From Jingweiarchaeum tengchongense (lineage in GTDB: Archaea; Nanobdellota; Nanobdellia; Jingweiarchaeales; Jingweiarchaeaceae), in contig JAVZDD010000002.1 in assembly GCA_038874075.1 (NCBI GenBank), positions 57,002-121,001 on the forward strand: 64,000 nt of DNA, written 5' to 3'. Made by a program: the position numbers and the translations under genes. Positions 39,870-47,916 of this stretch are shown one piece after another. Under the pieces are notes generated by a model that ran no database searches, was not told where the DNA came from, and saw only the letters and a program-made list of their open reading frames with translations. The stretch's first letter is position 1, and each line of letters starts with the position of its first letter.

Positions 39870-40418
39870 ATGATAAAAACCCAAGTAAAGGAAGACTTTG
39901 GAATTGTTTTGGATTTTTTGTTACATGGCAATCCGTACCGAGGTATAAATACGCCAGTAGCACAGGTACTTGGGGAAAAGCATTTTATACTTCTTGAAGT
40001 TGCACCCAAAGATAATGTTACTCTTTCTCCAAACGAAAAGGTTTATATCGGGCCTGAAAAAAGGGATAAAATACACCACATCATAGGAAGAATAATGTTC
40101 GACGACTTAACACAAATAGCAAGAACAAATCTTATTTTAATCATCGAAAAACTCGTGACAGAGAGGGAAAAAGAATTCGTTGATTTTTTTAATAATGCTG
40201 GACCAATAACAACAAGGTTACATCAGCTTGAGCTTTTACCAGGCATAGGAAAGAAACACATGTGGAAGATTTTAGAGGAGCGTGATGAGAAACCATTTGT
40301 AAGCTTCGAAGATATTAAAGAAAGAATACCTCTGGTCCCTGATCCAAAAAGGATGATAATTAAACGAATTTTACAAGAGTTAGAAAGCAAAGAAAAGTAC
40401 AAGTTATTCGTTGGTTAA
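39870..40418 (+). CDS. DUF655 protein (OB-like and helix-hairpin-helix)
   Basis: The 182-aa protein matches archaeal DUF655: an N-terminal beta domain (VLDFLLHGNPYRG, FILLEVAPKD, EKVYIGPEKRDKI) followed by helices and a helix-hairpin-helix with LHQLELLPGIGKKHMWKILEER. The fold suggests nucleic acid binding; its genomic link with rpl21e, rpoF and ksgA suggests a role in ribosome biogenesis. Here ksgA is displaced 1.8 kb and inverted. The stop overlaps the convergent membrane protein gene by 4 bases. Confidence 0.88.
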   Translation: MIKTQVKEDFGIVLDFLLHGNPYRGINTPVAQVLGEKHFILLEVAPKDNVTLSPNEKVYIGPEKRDKIHHIIGRIMFDDLTQIARTNLILIIEKLVTEREKEFVDFFNNAGPITTRLHQLELLPGIGKKHMWKILEERDEKPFVSFEDIKERIPLVPDPKRMIIKRILQELESKEKYKLFVG

Positions 40419-40867
40419 AGTAACGATCTTTCTGATATAACTGCTCGCTGCACTGAACCCGTCCTTGAGCACTCAACTACTATTTTTCCACCGGAGTGGA
40501 AAGATCCACTCAATTCCAGGTTTGAGACGTATGTAAAGTTACTGCAGTATCTATTTTCTAATCCGATGGTCATTGCACATATTTGATTGTTAATCACATA
40601 AACCATATATGGATAATTTACGATCTGTTGTGGCATTTCTAAGATGAACGCTACGCTACTTTCCATTGATTCATAAGAAGCCAAAGCGCAAGACTGTTTT
40701 ATTAGAAAGCTTACATGGCTCTCCACATTCATCAATTCATTATTTATTGTATAATCCCTAATTTTTGGTACAATGATTCTGTTAAATAAATAAGCAGTTG
40801 AAACAACGATAAAGATACCAGCAGCAAATACGAGGATCTCTCTAACGATGTCAAACTGTCCTTTCAT
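40415..40867 (-). CDS. membrane-anchored hypothetical, pilin-like N-terminus
   Basis: The 150-aa protein has an N-terminal hydrophobic helix (about residues 9-30) just after a short charged start, then an outside domain with alternating beta strands and four cysteines (QSCALAS, QICAMTI, RYCSNF, VECSRTG). This resembles archaeal pilin/flagellin-like secreted proteins, but no clear prepilin peptidase site is evident. It starts 1 base after the stop of the upstream membrane protein gene, with which it is co-transcribed. Confidence 0.6.
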   Translation of the reverse strand: MKGQFDIVREILVFAAGIFIVVSTAYLFNRIIVPKIRDYTINNELMNVESHVSFLIKQSCALASYESMESSVAFILEMPQQIVNYPYMVYVINNQICAMTIGLENRYCSNFTYVSNLELSGSFHSGGKIVVECSRTGSVQRAVISERSLL

Positions 40868-40868
40868 T

Positions 40869-41720
40869 TTATTTTCCAGCTGTTACGATATCAAGTATTG
40901 TTTCGTATCTGTCTTTCTTTCTTTCCAGTTCCTCCTTTAATTGTTTGTAGGTTTCCTCGCTTACTTTTCCTTCTGTGAATCTCTTCTGTAAATTATCTAT
41001 CTCTTTATTTATTTCTCTCAGCGAATTTAATGCTTGAATTTCTGGTTCTCTCCCAATCGTGATTTTTGGTTCTTTCTCTTTCCTCTTGATGTATTTTCTT
41101 GAGATCACATCATACAATTCTGCTAGGTCATTTTCCAGTTTTTTAAATGCTTCCTTGTCTTTCTTCTCGCTGTCTCCTGATATCATTAAGTGAACATCAC
41201 ATTTCTCATCTTCTACATCATATATGCCTGCAATCTTTATCCACACTGCAAGACCAATTTTTTCTTTTATGTAATAAACGATGATTGCTGCCAATATGAA
41301 TATGCCCCCTATCCACAATGAGTAACTCTTCCATTCACTAAGGATTGTGCTTTCCTGAACTAGTGACCAGGGCAGAACGTAAAGTAGCAGTGAGACGATG
41401 CCGATGGCCAAAAATATTTTCCAAATGATTGGAAATTTTGAGCCCTTATCAAGCTCCTTCAGCGATTTTATGATTGATTTGGTAGGTTTTAATCTTCCAC
41501 CCCTAAAAATACCCTCAAATTCTGGATCATCGAATTTTGTCATTTCATTTAATATCGTAGTAAATCCAAGGTCCTCAAGTAATTCCATAGAAAATGACCT
41601 CAATTCTTCTGGATCCCCTGCTCTTATGTTCAAATCATAGAATATGTGTTTGTTCCTCATATGCTCCGTCTTAAATTCTTCTTCGTATCTTTCAATTACG
41701 GTTTTTTTACTAAAAAACAT
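40869..41720 (-). CDS. membrane protein with cytoplasmic coiled coil
   Basis: The 283-aa protein is not recognised. Two hydrophobic helices (about 95-115 and 128-152) sit between an acidic N-terminal domain and a C-terminal domain rich in charged helices; the last 55 residues form a coiled coil (LREINKEIDNLQKRF...EELERKKDRYE). ATG 41720 has an AAGGTGGGAAGG ribosome-binding region, and the TATA-like TTTATAAT near 41756 would place transcription start beyond ATG 41741, so the shorter start is chosen. It is followed by the pilin-like gene. Confidence 0.6.
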   Translation of the reverse strand: MFFSKKTVIERYEEEFKTEHMRNKHIFYDLNIRAGDPEELRSFSMELLEDLGFTTILNEMTKFDDPEFEGIFRGGRLKPTKSIIKSLKELDKGSKFPIIWKIFLAIGIVSLLLYVLPWSLVQESTILSEWKSYSLWIGGIFILAAIIVYYIKEKIGLAVWIKIAGIYDVEDEKCDVHLMISGDSEKKDKEAFKKLENDLAELYDVISRKYIKRKEKEPKITIGREPEIQALNSLREINKEIDNLQKRFTEGKVSEETYKQLKEELERKKDRYETILDIVTAGK

Positions 41721-41794
41721 CCTTCCCACCTTTATTTTCATTACAATTATCTCATTATAAACTTAAACACTTATTATTTAAATATTTATTTACT

Positions 41795-42220
41795 TTAAAG
41801 TAGTACTTTTTTTGCTTCTTCTATAAATTTGTATTTCTTTGATGGTGAGCTCCTAAAATGTATTTTAACAAATATGCAGTCGTCCCCAGCGTTCAAATTT
41901 GCAACTTTTTTAGTAAATGCCTTCTGTTTGTCAAATCTTAAAAAAAGATTACCTTTATTATCGATCCTGTCTTCTATTGTTCTTTCTAAATTCTCCTTGG
42001 AGATGTTGTCCATTTTATTCCTTATGTTTTTGATTACTTCATCTATTTCTTCTTTCCTTGTTAAAATACAAGAAATAATCTTCATTCTTGTACCAAATGA
42101 AACATTCTTTTCATTTACTATTAAATCTTTTACAGGAATGATACATAGAAATGCATCTTTAACTTTACTCTCATCTTCGCTTTCATGAATGAATGTCTCA
42201 GCTTCTATCTTGTCTATCAT
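41795..42220 (-). CDS. COG1325-type RNA-binding (exosome-associated) protein
   Basis: The 141-aa protein has the pattern of archaeal COG1325 proteins: an N-terminal IEAETFIHESEDESKVKDAFLCIIP, a central charged helix, and NKGNLFLRFDKQKAF...IFVKIHFRSSPSKKYKFIEEAK. Relatives are predicted RNA-binding proteins associated with the exosome. The usual GHYGNPI-like block is weak here. It starts 1 base after ksgA, so the two are coupled. Confidence 0.65.
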   Translation of the reverse strand: MIDKIEAETFIHESEDESKVKDAFLCIIPVKDLIVNEKNVSFGTRMKIISCILTRKEEIDEVIKNIRNKMDNISKENLERTIEDRIDNKGNLFLRFDKQKAFTKKVANLNAGDDCIFVKIHFRSSPSKKYKFIEEAKKVLL

Positions 42221-42221
42221 A

Positions 42222-43019
42222 CTACAGAATAGGTAAAATGAGCTCTTTAATTTTTTCTATCTCATCCTCGCTCAACTCGAAAACCCTTTTTTCTAAGAGT
42301 TCTTTATCAATTTTATTTTCCAGAAAATTCTTTATCTCAGATTTGTCCTTTATTTTTGTGTATGTTCTTGAGTTTATTAGTGCTTTAAGCACTGTATTAT
42401 TTTTGTGAAAGAAAAGTAGATTTGTTGTCTTAAAAAAGTTTTCATCATATTTTTTACCCTTTGGTACAATTTTAACAATGGCACTGTCAACTTTTGGTGA
42501 TGGTTTAAAAAAATGTTTTGGGATATACTTTAGTATCTCACAACGCGCGAAATAATTCACAAAAACAGTGAGTCTTGAATAATTTGGAAAACCTGGTTCT
42601 GCTATCATTCTCTCGGCAAATTCACGTTGATACATAAGTATTGCAAGTACATCTTTATTTTTTGATTTAAATTTCTCATCATTGAGAAATTTAAGTATTT
42701 TTTCGGTTATCGGTGAGGAGATTTCATACGGTAAATTACCTACGATTTTATTTGCTTCAGGAAATTTGATTTTTAGCGCGTCGGCATTTATAAAATTCAC
42801 ATTATTGAATTTGAGTAGATTTTTCTTCAATTCAATAAAAAGTTTTTTATCTATTTCGATTGCATGTACGAGCAATGCCCTCTCAGCTAAGTATTTGGTA
42901 AGATTACCATATCCAGCCCCTATTTCAATCACAATATCTTTTTTACTTAAGTCAGCATAATTCGCAATCTCCATCAAAATTCTCTCTGATTTAAGAAAAA
43001 CTTGACTATATTTCGGCAT
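42222..43019 (-). CDS. ksgA: rRNA adenine dimethyltransferase KsgA/Dim1
   Basis: The 265-aa SAM-dependent enzyme dimethylates two adenines in the 3' hairpin of 16S rRNA. Motifs: SQVFLKSERILMEIA, VIEIGAGYGNLTKYLAE (SAM motif I), VHAIEIDKKL, and the catalytic IVGNLPYEISSPITEKIL (NLPY). The C-terminal helical domain is normal length. It is the middle gene of an operon: 45-aa membrane protein, ksgA, COG1325 protein. Confidence 0.95.
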   Translation of the reverse strand: MPKYSQVFLKSERILMEIANYADLSKKDIVIEIGAGYGNLTKYLAERALLVHAIEIDKKLFIELKKNLLKFNNVNFINADALKIKFPEANKIVGNLPYEISSPITEKILKFLNDEKFKSKNKDVLAILMYQREFAERMIAEPGFPNYSRLTVFVNYFARCEILKYIPKHFFKPSPKVDSAIVKIVPKGKKYDENFFKTTNLLFFHKNNTVLKALINSRTYTKIKDKSEIKNFLENKIDKELLEKRVFELSEDEIEKIKELILPIL

Positions 43020-43027
43020 TTTAATTA

Positions 43028-43165
43028 TTAGTCTGGTGGTAATTTAAACTCTTTTTGCCACTTTTTCTTTGCCATTCTCCTTAAGAACCATATCAACACG
43101 ATGATTAAGATGATTAATACGATGATGAAAAATAGATTTTCTTCTAAAACTTCCATAAATGCCAT
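43028..43165 (-). CDS. 45-aa single-pass membrane microprotein upstream of KsgA
   Basis: On the minus strand ATG 43165 opens a 45-codon frame ending at TAA 43028-43030, 8 bases before the ksgA start. The peptide has an acidic N-terminus (EVLEEN), one Ile/Leu-rich helix (about residues 12-28) and a strongly basic tail (RRMAKKKWQKE), so it would sit in the membrane with the tail inside. The clean in-frame structure and operon position support it as a real gene; I do not know the family. Confidence 0.65.
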   Translation of the reverse strand: MAFMEVLEENLFFIIVLIILIIVLIWFLRRMAKKKWQKEFKLPPD

Positions 43166-43204
43166 AATTAAATTAATATAATAGTGCATATTAAATTTTT
43201 CTAT

Positions 43205-43708
43205 ATGATCAGTATCGAGATATTGAATAATAGAGTCCCGGAAGAAATAATAAAAAAGATAATTGAAGCGATAAATCGTGAATATCCATTTCTGAGAATC
43301 ACTGGTGTAAGAAGTGTCAAACTTCCACTTGAATCTTACAATGCCTCAAGAAAGCAGTACAACGCAACATTAATTTTAAGTAAGCTCGAAAAAATGAAAA
43401 AAACAGATTATTTATTAATTGTTACAAGTAGTGATCTTTATGCTGGTGACATGAATTTCATATTTGGAGAAGCAATTTTCTATTCTTGTGCTGTGCTGTC
43501 AATTGCAAGGTTGAAAACGTTTGCATTAATCCAAAAAGAAGCGGTTCATGAGGTTGGCCATGTATTAGGATTACAGCACTGTAAGTTACCTTGTGTTATG
43601 ACATTTTCGAATTCAATTTATGATGCTTCTAAAAAATCGGGTTCGCTTTGTGAAAAATGTAGAAAGAAATTGGATAGATATATGGGGGAGGAATATCTTG
43701 GTAAATGA
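43205..43708 (+). CDS. amzA: archaemetzincin metallopeptidase
   Basis: The 167-aa protein has the archaemetzincin zinc motif HEVGHVLGLQHC followed by the structural CVMTFSNS (Met-turn) and the C-terminal LCEKCRKKL, whose cysteines bind a second zinc with the Cys after the third His. The zinc ligands are the three His of HExxHxxGxxH, with Glu as general base. Substrates are unknown in archaea. ATG 43205 (MISIEILNN) fits family N-termini better than the upstream ATG 43184. It overlaps the following HD gene by 11 bases. Confidence 0.93.
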   Translation: MISIEILNNRVPEEIIKKIIEAINREYPFLRITGVRSVKLPLESYNASRKQYNATLILSKLEKMKKTDYLLIVTSSDLYAGDMNFIFGEAIFYSCAVLSIARLKTFALIQKEAVHEVGHVLGLQHCKLPCVMTFSNSIYDASKKSGSLCEKCRKKLDRYMGEEYLGK

Positions 43709-44486
43709 AAAAGAGATAGACAACGAGTTGGATAAAATAGTGATTGAATATCCAAAATTAAGAAAGACATTAGACATCTTAAGAAATGACAAGGAGATAT
43801 ACAACCTACTTGAATCAGCAAACACAAATATGGTATTAAGATTTGGTTATACGGATCATGGTAAAGTACATTCAAAAATTGTAAGCAGGAATGCGTTAAA
43901 AATTGTAGATTTATTATTTGATGGTGGAATAGAAACAAATTTAATAAAAGAGAAGGTCGCTAACGAAGAAGACACTAAAATAGTAATTTTAATCGCTTCT
44001 TACTTGCACGATATTGGTCTATCAATAAATAGAAAAATGCACGAACTACTCAGTGTCATTATTGCAAGACCTATTGCAACAAGGATATTGAAGCAAATAT
44101 ACAAAAATGATGAAAGAATATTCAGGTTTCTCTCTGTAATACTTGAATGTATCCTCTGTCATATGGGTAGCGTCGAACCTTCTTGTATCGAAGCAGGTAT
44201 CGTTGCTCTAGCTGATGGTACTGATATAACCGAGGGAAGAGCTAGGATACCATTCAAGTTAGGAAAAGAAGATATTCATTCATTTTCCACACTTGCAATT
44301 CAAAATGTAAATATAATGAAAGGTAGAGATAGACCAATTAGGATTGAGGTAGAGATGAATAACAGTGCAGGAATATTCCAAGTAGAAGAAATTTTGCTTT
44401 TTAAAATTAAACATACAAAATTTGATAAATTTGTTGAGCTTACTGCAAAAATCAAAGAAATAAATAAGGAAGTAAAATATTTATAA
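43698..44486 (+). CDS. archaeal HD-domain phosphohydrolase
   Basis: The 262-aa protein has HD-type motifs FGYTDHGKVHSKIV, LIASYLHDIGLSINR (the HD pair), MHE and LCHMGS, and then EAGIVALADGTDITEGRARIP, typical of a conserved archaeal HD family of unknown substrate. A C-terminal beta domain (about 205-262) follows. I place the start at TTG 43698, 6 bases after GGGGAGG, because the longer frame from ATG 43620 lies wholly inside archaemetzincin. The 11-base overlap implies translational coupling. Confidence 0.85.
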   Translation: MVNEKEIDNELDKIVIEYPKLRKTLDILRNDKEIYNLLESANTNMVLRFGYTDHGKVHSKIVSRNALKIVDLLFDGGIETNLIKEKVANEEDTKIVILIASYLHDIGLSINRKMHELLSVIIARPIATRILKQIYKNDERIFRFLSVILECILCHMGSVEPSCIEAGIVALADGTDITEGRARIPFKLGKEDIHSFSTLAIQNVNIMKGRDRPIRIEVEMNNSAGIFQVEEILLFKIKHTKFDKFVELTAKIKEINKEVKYL

Positions 44487-44515
44487 GATGAAATACTGAA
44501 AATTGTGGATTGCAA

Positions 44516-44821
44516 ATGAGGTATAGATGGAACGAGAGGAAAAAATTCATTTGTACTCATTGTATATTTAATAAAAATAACAATAAACTTGATAATTATA
44601 CAGATTGCATTTATACACATTCGCCTGCAAAGGATAAATGTGATAATTTTAAACCAATAGAGGATTTTAAAAAAACAGACAAAAGATTTCCGATTGCTTT
44701 TTTTGTATTACTGTTATTATTGATATTTGGACTTGCTATTACTTTAGATTTAATGCCGCTTTTGATTATTTCAATACCTTTTCTATTTTACATGGTCTTA
44801 GGTGTCTTACTTCCTCATTAA
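44516..44821 (+). CDS. small membrane protein with N-terminal Cys cluster
   Basis: The 101-aa protein is not recognised. The first 55 residues hold four cysteines (FICTHCIF, DCIYT, KCDNF) that could bind a metal or be iron-sulfur/zinc ligands. Two hydrophobic helices (about 58-78 and 80-98) follow. ATG 44516 is preferred over TTG 44510. Its stop overlaps the convergent trmI gene by 4 bases. Confidence 0.6.
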   Translation: MRYRWNERKKFICTHCIFNKNNNKLDNYTDCIYTHSPAKDKCDNFKPIEDFKKTDKRFPIAFFVLLLLLIFGLAITLDLMPLLIISIPFLFYMVLGVLLPH

Positions 44822-45558
44822 ATTTTTCTAATAAAAACTAAGAAACCAGTATGTCCTAAGATAATGTTTTTTGGTCTAAGGGCCTTATCATTTATTTTCC
44901 ATTCTCTTTCTATTATTTCACATACTTTGAAAGCATTCAAACAATCAATTTTTTTTAGGTGTTTGAGTAGTTCCATTACTTGATTTGTGGTAGGTAAATA
45001 ACACACGAAAAAACCACCACGTTTTAGTGATTTTTTCACGTTTTTTAATGCCTTCCATGGTTCAGGTAAATCTAAAACAATTAAGTCTAAGTCTTTTTCA
45101 TCAATTTTTTTGTATACATCTCTATTCTTCAAAATAATATTTTTAAATCCGAAAAGTTTAATGTTTTTTTCTGCAATTTTAAAAAAATCTTTTCTTTTTT
45201 CATAACTATAAACCGTTTTCGCAATATTTGCCAAGAAACAGGTCAATGCGCCCGAACCTGTACCTGCATCCAGTACGATTGATTCTTTATTTATGCCTGT
45301 ATATGCACAAATCAATGAAGCATCCTTCAATGTAATGATTTGGGGGCCGCGTTGTATTATCTCGAACACGTCAGTAAAGCTTGGTTTAGCTACAAGAAAC
45401 TTTTTGCCAATGTGACTCTTGATATAATCTCCTTCCTTGGCCATCAAGATGTGATCTTTTTTTATTATTCCAAAGTTTGTGTTAATATCAGAATTCAGCC
45501 TTTCTTCATCTATTAAAATTTTTTTTATCTCATTATCCTTTGTTAAGAGTACTTTCAC
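44818..45558 (-). CDS. trmI: tRNA (adenine-N1)-methyltransferase TrmI
   Basis: The 246-aa protein matches archaeal TrmI, which makes m1A at positions 57/58 of tRNA. An N-terminal beta domain (1-75) is followed by the Rossmann SAM domain: GPQIITLKDASLICAYTGI, VLDAGTGSGALTCFLA (motif I), VYSYEKRKDFFKIAEKN, and DLIVLDLPEPWKALK with the conserved LDLPxPW. It is divergent from the Dph2-like gene 35 bases away. Confidence 0.92.
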   Translation of the reverse strand: MKVLLTKDNEIKKILIDEERLNSDINTNFGIIKKDHILMAKEGDYIKSHIGKKFLVAKPSFTDVFEIIQRGPQIITLKDASLICAYTGINKESIVLDAGTGSGALTCFLANIAKTVYSYEKRKDFFKIAEKNIKLFGFKNIILKNRDVYKKIDEKDLDLIVLDLPEPWKALKNVKKSLKRGGFFVCYLPTTNQVMELLKHLKKIDCLNAFKVCEIIEREWKINDKALRPKNIILGHTGFLVFIRKI

Positions 45559-45592
45559 AATCTTTTTTAATTATATTTCCTTTAAATTCTTT

Positions 45593-46285
45593 ATGAATGT
45601 TATATACATACCTTGTTTTTATAAAAGAGGAATCGATAATGAACTGCTCCAAAAAATAGTTGAAAATTTGAAAGAGGAAAAAATTGGTATTTTCTCTGTG
45701 GTACAATTTTCAAAGAATTTAAAAAAAATAAAGAAATTTCTTGAGGACAATAATAAAAAAGTATTTCTAGGTAGATCTGTAAAACTTGGAAAAGTTGGTC
45801 AGGTACTTGGCTGTGACATCTCAAGTTGTGAAAAGATTAAAGAAAAAGTTGATTGTTTCTTATTCATTGGTTCAGGTATATTTCATCCAATACTCGTTGC
45901 ACTTAAAACAAATAAAGATGTATATATTGCAAATCCATTAACAAAAGAAGTATCTAAAATTTCAAGAAAAGAAATTGAGAAATTTAAGAGAAAGAATGAA
46001 GAAAACATTCGTAAATTCAAAAATGCAAAGAGAATAGGCATACTCGTCTCAACAAAACCTGGACAAGAAAATTTAAAAATTGCACTCGACATTAAGAAAG
46101 AAATAGAAAAAAACAACAGAAAAGCATTTATTTTTATTTTTGATACTCTTATCCCAGAAGAGCTTATGAATTTCACAGAAATAGATGCATGGGTAAATAC
46201 TGCATGTCCAAGAATTGGAATCGATGATGCTGAGAGATTTGATAAACCTGTGATCAATGTGGAGGACTTTTATGCCATTGTCTAA
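45593..46285 (+). CDS. dph2: Dph2-like diphthamide synthase lacking the N-terminal domain
   Basis: The 230-aa protein aligns with domains 2 and 3 of archaeal Dph2: IGIFSVVQFSKNLKKIKKFL, GQVLGCDISSCEKI with the second cluster Cys, FIGSGIFHPILVALK, VSTKPGQENLKIA and WVNTACPRIGIDD with the third cluster Cys. Dph2 uses a 4Fe-4S cluster to transfer the aminocarboxypropyl group of SAM onto EF-2 histidine. Full-length archaeal Dph2 is about 330-340 aa; domain 1 with the first cluster Cys is missing. The frame upstream runs only into the divergent trmI gene, so it is not simply a missed start. A Cys near residue 8 (IPCFYK) might substitute. Confidence 0.8.
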   Translation: MNVIYIPCFYKRGIDNELLQKIVENLKEEKIGIFSVVQFSKNLKKIKKFLEDNNKKVFLGRSVKLGKVGQVLGCDISSCEKIKEKVDCFLFIGSGIFHPILVALKTNKDVYIANPLTKEVSKISRKEIEKFKRKNEENIRKFKNAKRIGILVSTKPGQENLKIALDIKKEIEKNNRKAFIFIFDTLIPEELMNFTEIDAWVNTACPRIGIDDAERFDKPVINVEDFYAIV

Positions 46286-46829
46286 AAAAGTGATAGTGGC
46301 AAGAAAATTAACACATCTTTGGGGTATATTCCTCGTTTATATTGCATTGATGTTTTTCATTAAAACCCATGTAATTATGCTCATCCTCGTGCTTATGATT
46401 ATTTATCTTGCATATTTAAAAACAAGAAAAAAAATAAAAGTTCCTTTCTTGGAGGATTTTCTGAATGAAAGGATGAAAGAACAGGTTGATTTTGGACCTA
46501 TAACATATGCTACTGGTATGATAATATGTTTAATTATTTTTAAACAAGAAATAGCACTTGCCTCCATAGCGATATTAAGTGTGGGTGATACCTTTTCTGG
46601 GCTCATAGGATTTTTTTATGGTAAAAATAAAGTGCCTTTAAATTCAAAAAAAACAATTGAAGGTTCAATTGCCTTTTTCATTACTGCATTAATTGCTGCT
46701 TCTTTCTTTGTTGAATTTAAACTTGCTTTTTTTGGTGCTCTAATTGGAACAATTGTTGAGGTATTACCAATAGAAGATGATAACCTACCGATTCCAATTG
46801 CTTCTGGTATCGTGATGAGTGTTGTATGA
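46272..46829 (+). CDS. membrane CTP-dependent polyprenol/phytol kinase-like protein
   Basis: The 185-aa protein has about six hydrophobic helices and the motif IAILSVGDTFSGLIGFFYGKNK followed by SKKTIEGSIAFF, shared by dolichol/phytol kinases, DGK1 and the CDP-archaeol synthase superfamily. The early RKLTHLWG also fits the kinase branch. It probably phosphorylates an isoprenoid alcohol in the membrane. ATG 46272 has GGAGG at 46260-46264 and overlaps the Dph2-like gene by 14 bases; the next gene overlaps by 11. Confidence 0.82.
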   Translation: MPLSKKVIVARKLTHLWGIFLVYIALMFFIKTHVIMLILVLMIIYLAYLKTRKKIKVPFLEDFLNERMKEQVDFGPITYATGMIICLIIFKQEIALASIAILSVGDTFSGLIGFFYGKNKVPLNSKKTIEGSIAFFITALIAASFFVEFKLAFFGALIGTIVEVLPIEDDNLPIPIASGIVMSVV

Positions 46830-47517
46830 TGCTTTAGAAAGAACAAAGGAAATAAGGAAAATTGTTTGTAGAAACAATGAAAGAAAATATTATCGATTCA
46901 GAGCTGCAAGGTTCTATGGCGGAATTGCAACTGCAGACTGTGTTGGTTGTAATTTGAATTGTTTTTATTGCTGGAGTTTTTATCCCAGAAATAATCCGGA
47001 AAAATTTGGGAAATTCTATTCGCCAGAGGAGGTGGCCAAAAAATTAATAAAGATTGCAGAGGCGAATAATTACAAAAATGTAAGGATTAGTGGGAATGAA
47101 CCCACAATTTGTAAGGATCACTTAATCAAAATAATAGAACTCATCCCAGAAAAATTTCTCTTCATTCTTGAAACAAATGGAATTTTAATTGGTAGCGATG
47201 AGGAGTATGCGAAAGCACTTAGTAAATTCAAAAATCTACATGTCCGTGTAAGTTTAAAAGGTGCAACACCAGAAATTTTTTCAAAAATAACGGGAGCAAT
47301 GAAAGAAAACTTTTATCTACAAATAAAAGCGCTTGAAAACCTTGAAAAGAATAGAGTTAGCTATCATGCGGCGATCATGATCGAGTTCGCAGACAACGAA
47401 TCACAAGAAAAGTTAAAAAAAGAATTAGATAAAATAAATCCAAAAATATTTGAAAATTTAGAATTTGAGTCCCTTATGATTTTTCCACATATCAAAAAGG
47501 GATTGAGGAAGTTATAA
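46819..47517 (+). CDS. radical SAM protein
   Basis: The 232-aa protein starts at GTG 46819 (or TTG 46822) and has the cluster motif C44-x3-C48-x2-C51 (ADCVGCNLNCFYCWSF), preceded by an extra Cys at 41. The partial barrel shows VRISGNEPTIC and FILETNGILIG, and no C-terminal SPASM domain is present. It resembles the MoaA/PflA-activase type of archaeal radical SAM proteins; substrate unknown. It overlaps the kinase-like gene and ends 5 bases into the convergent gene at 47512. Confidence 0.85.
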   Translation: MLYDALERTKEIRKIVCRNNERKYYRFRAARFYGGIATADCVGCNLNCFYCWSFYPRNNPEKFGKFYSPEEVAKKLIKIAEANNYKNVRISGNEPTICKDHLIKIIELIPEKFLFILETNGILIGSDEEYAKALSKFKNLHVRVSLKGATPEIFSKITGAMKENFYLQIKALENLEKNRVSYHAAIMIEFADNESQEKLKKELDKINPKIFENLEFESLMIFPHIKKGLRKL

Positions 47518-47865
47518 TGAAAGCAATTTTAATTCCTGGGATTTGTTAATTGAAATAATGTCTTTATCACTTGCTATTTTTATTAACAATTCCAAATCCA
47601 ATGGCATATCGATGCTGAGTATCTTAGATGTTTTAGAATCCATATTAAACTCAACCTCACCGCTTAATTCAAGTAGTCCTTTTGCTTTTTTCTCAAGATC
47701 TACATTTTTGTCGTACACGATTAATACCTTGCCTTTGGGTAGCGGTTGAGCATTAAAGTAACTGAAGTAAGCTACCTCTTGGGCGAGCTCGAATTCAACA
47801 TTTGGTAAATTCCTTTTAACAGAATCAAGAAAAGTGCCATAACTTCTTAATATGTCTTCAGCCAT
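47512..47865 (-). CDS. hypothetical protein
   Basis: The 117-aa protein is not recognised. It begins with a helical segment (ILRSYGTFLDSVKRNL), then FELAQEVAYFSYFNAQPLPKGKVLIVYD and a C-terminal region with SIDMPLDLELLIKIA. No membrane segment or cysteine motif is present. It lies just downstream of the AAA+/zincin operon on the same strand (52 bases after the zincin stop), so it may be read through from it, although a small AT-rich gap separates them. Confidence 0.55.
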   Translation of the reverse strand: MAEDILRSYGTFLDSVKRNLPNVEFELAQEVAYFSYFNAQPLPKGKVLIVYDKNVDLEKKAKGLLELSGEVEFNMDSKTSKILSIDMPLDLELLIKIASDKDIISINKSQELKLLSL

Positions 47866-47916
47866 TTTCTCACCAATATTCTATTAATGTTACTACTTTA
47901 TAAAGATTATTAATTG

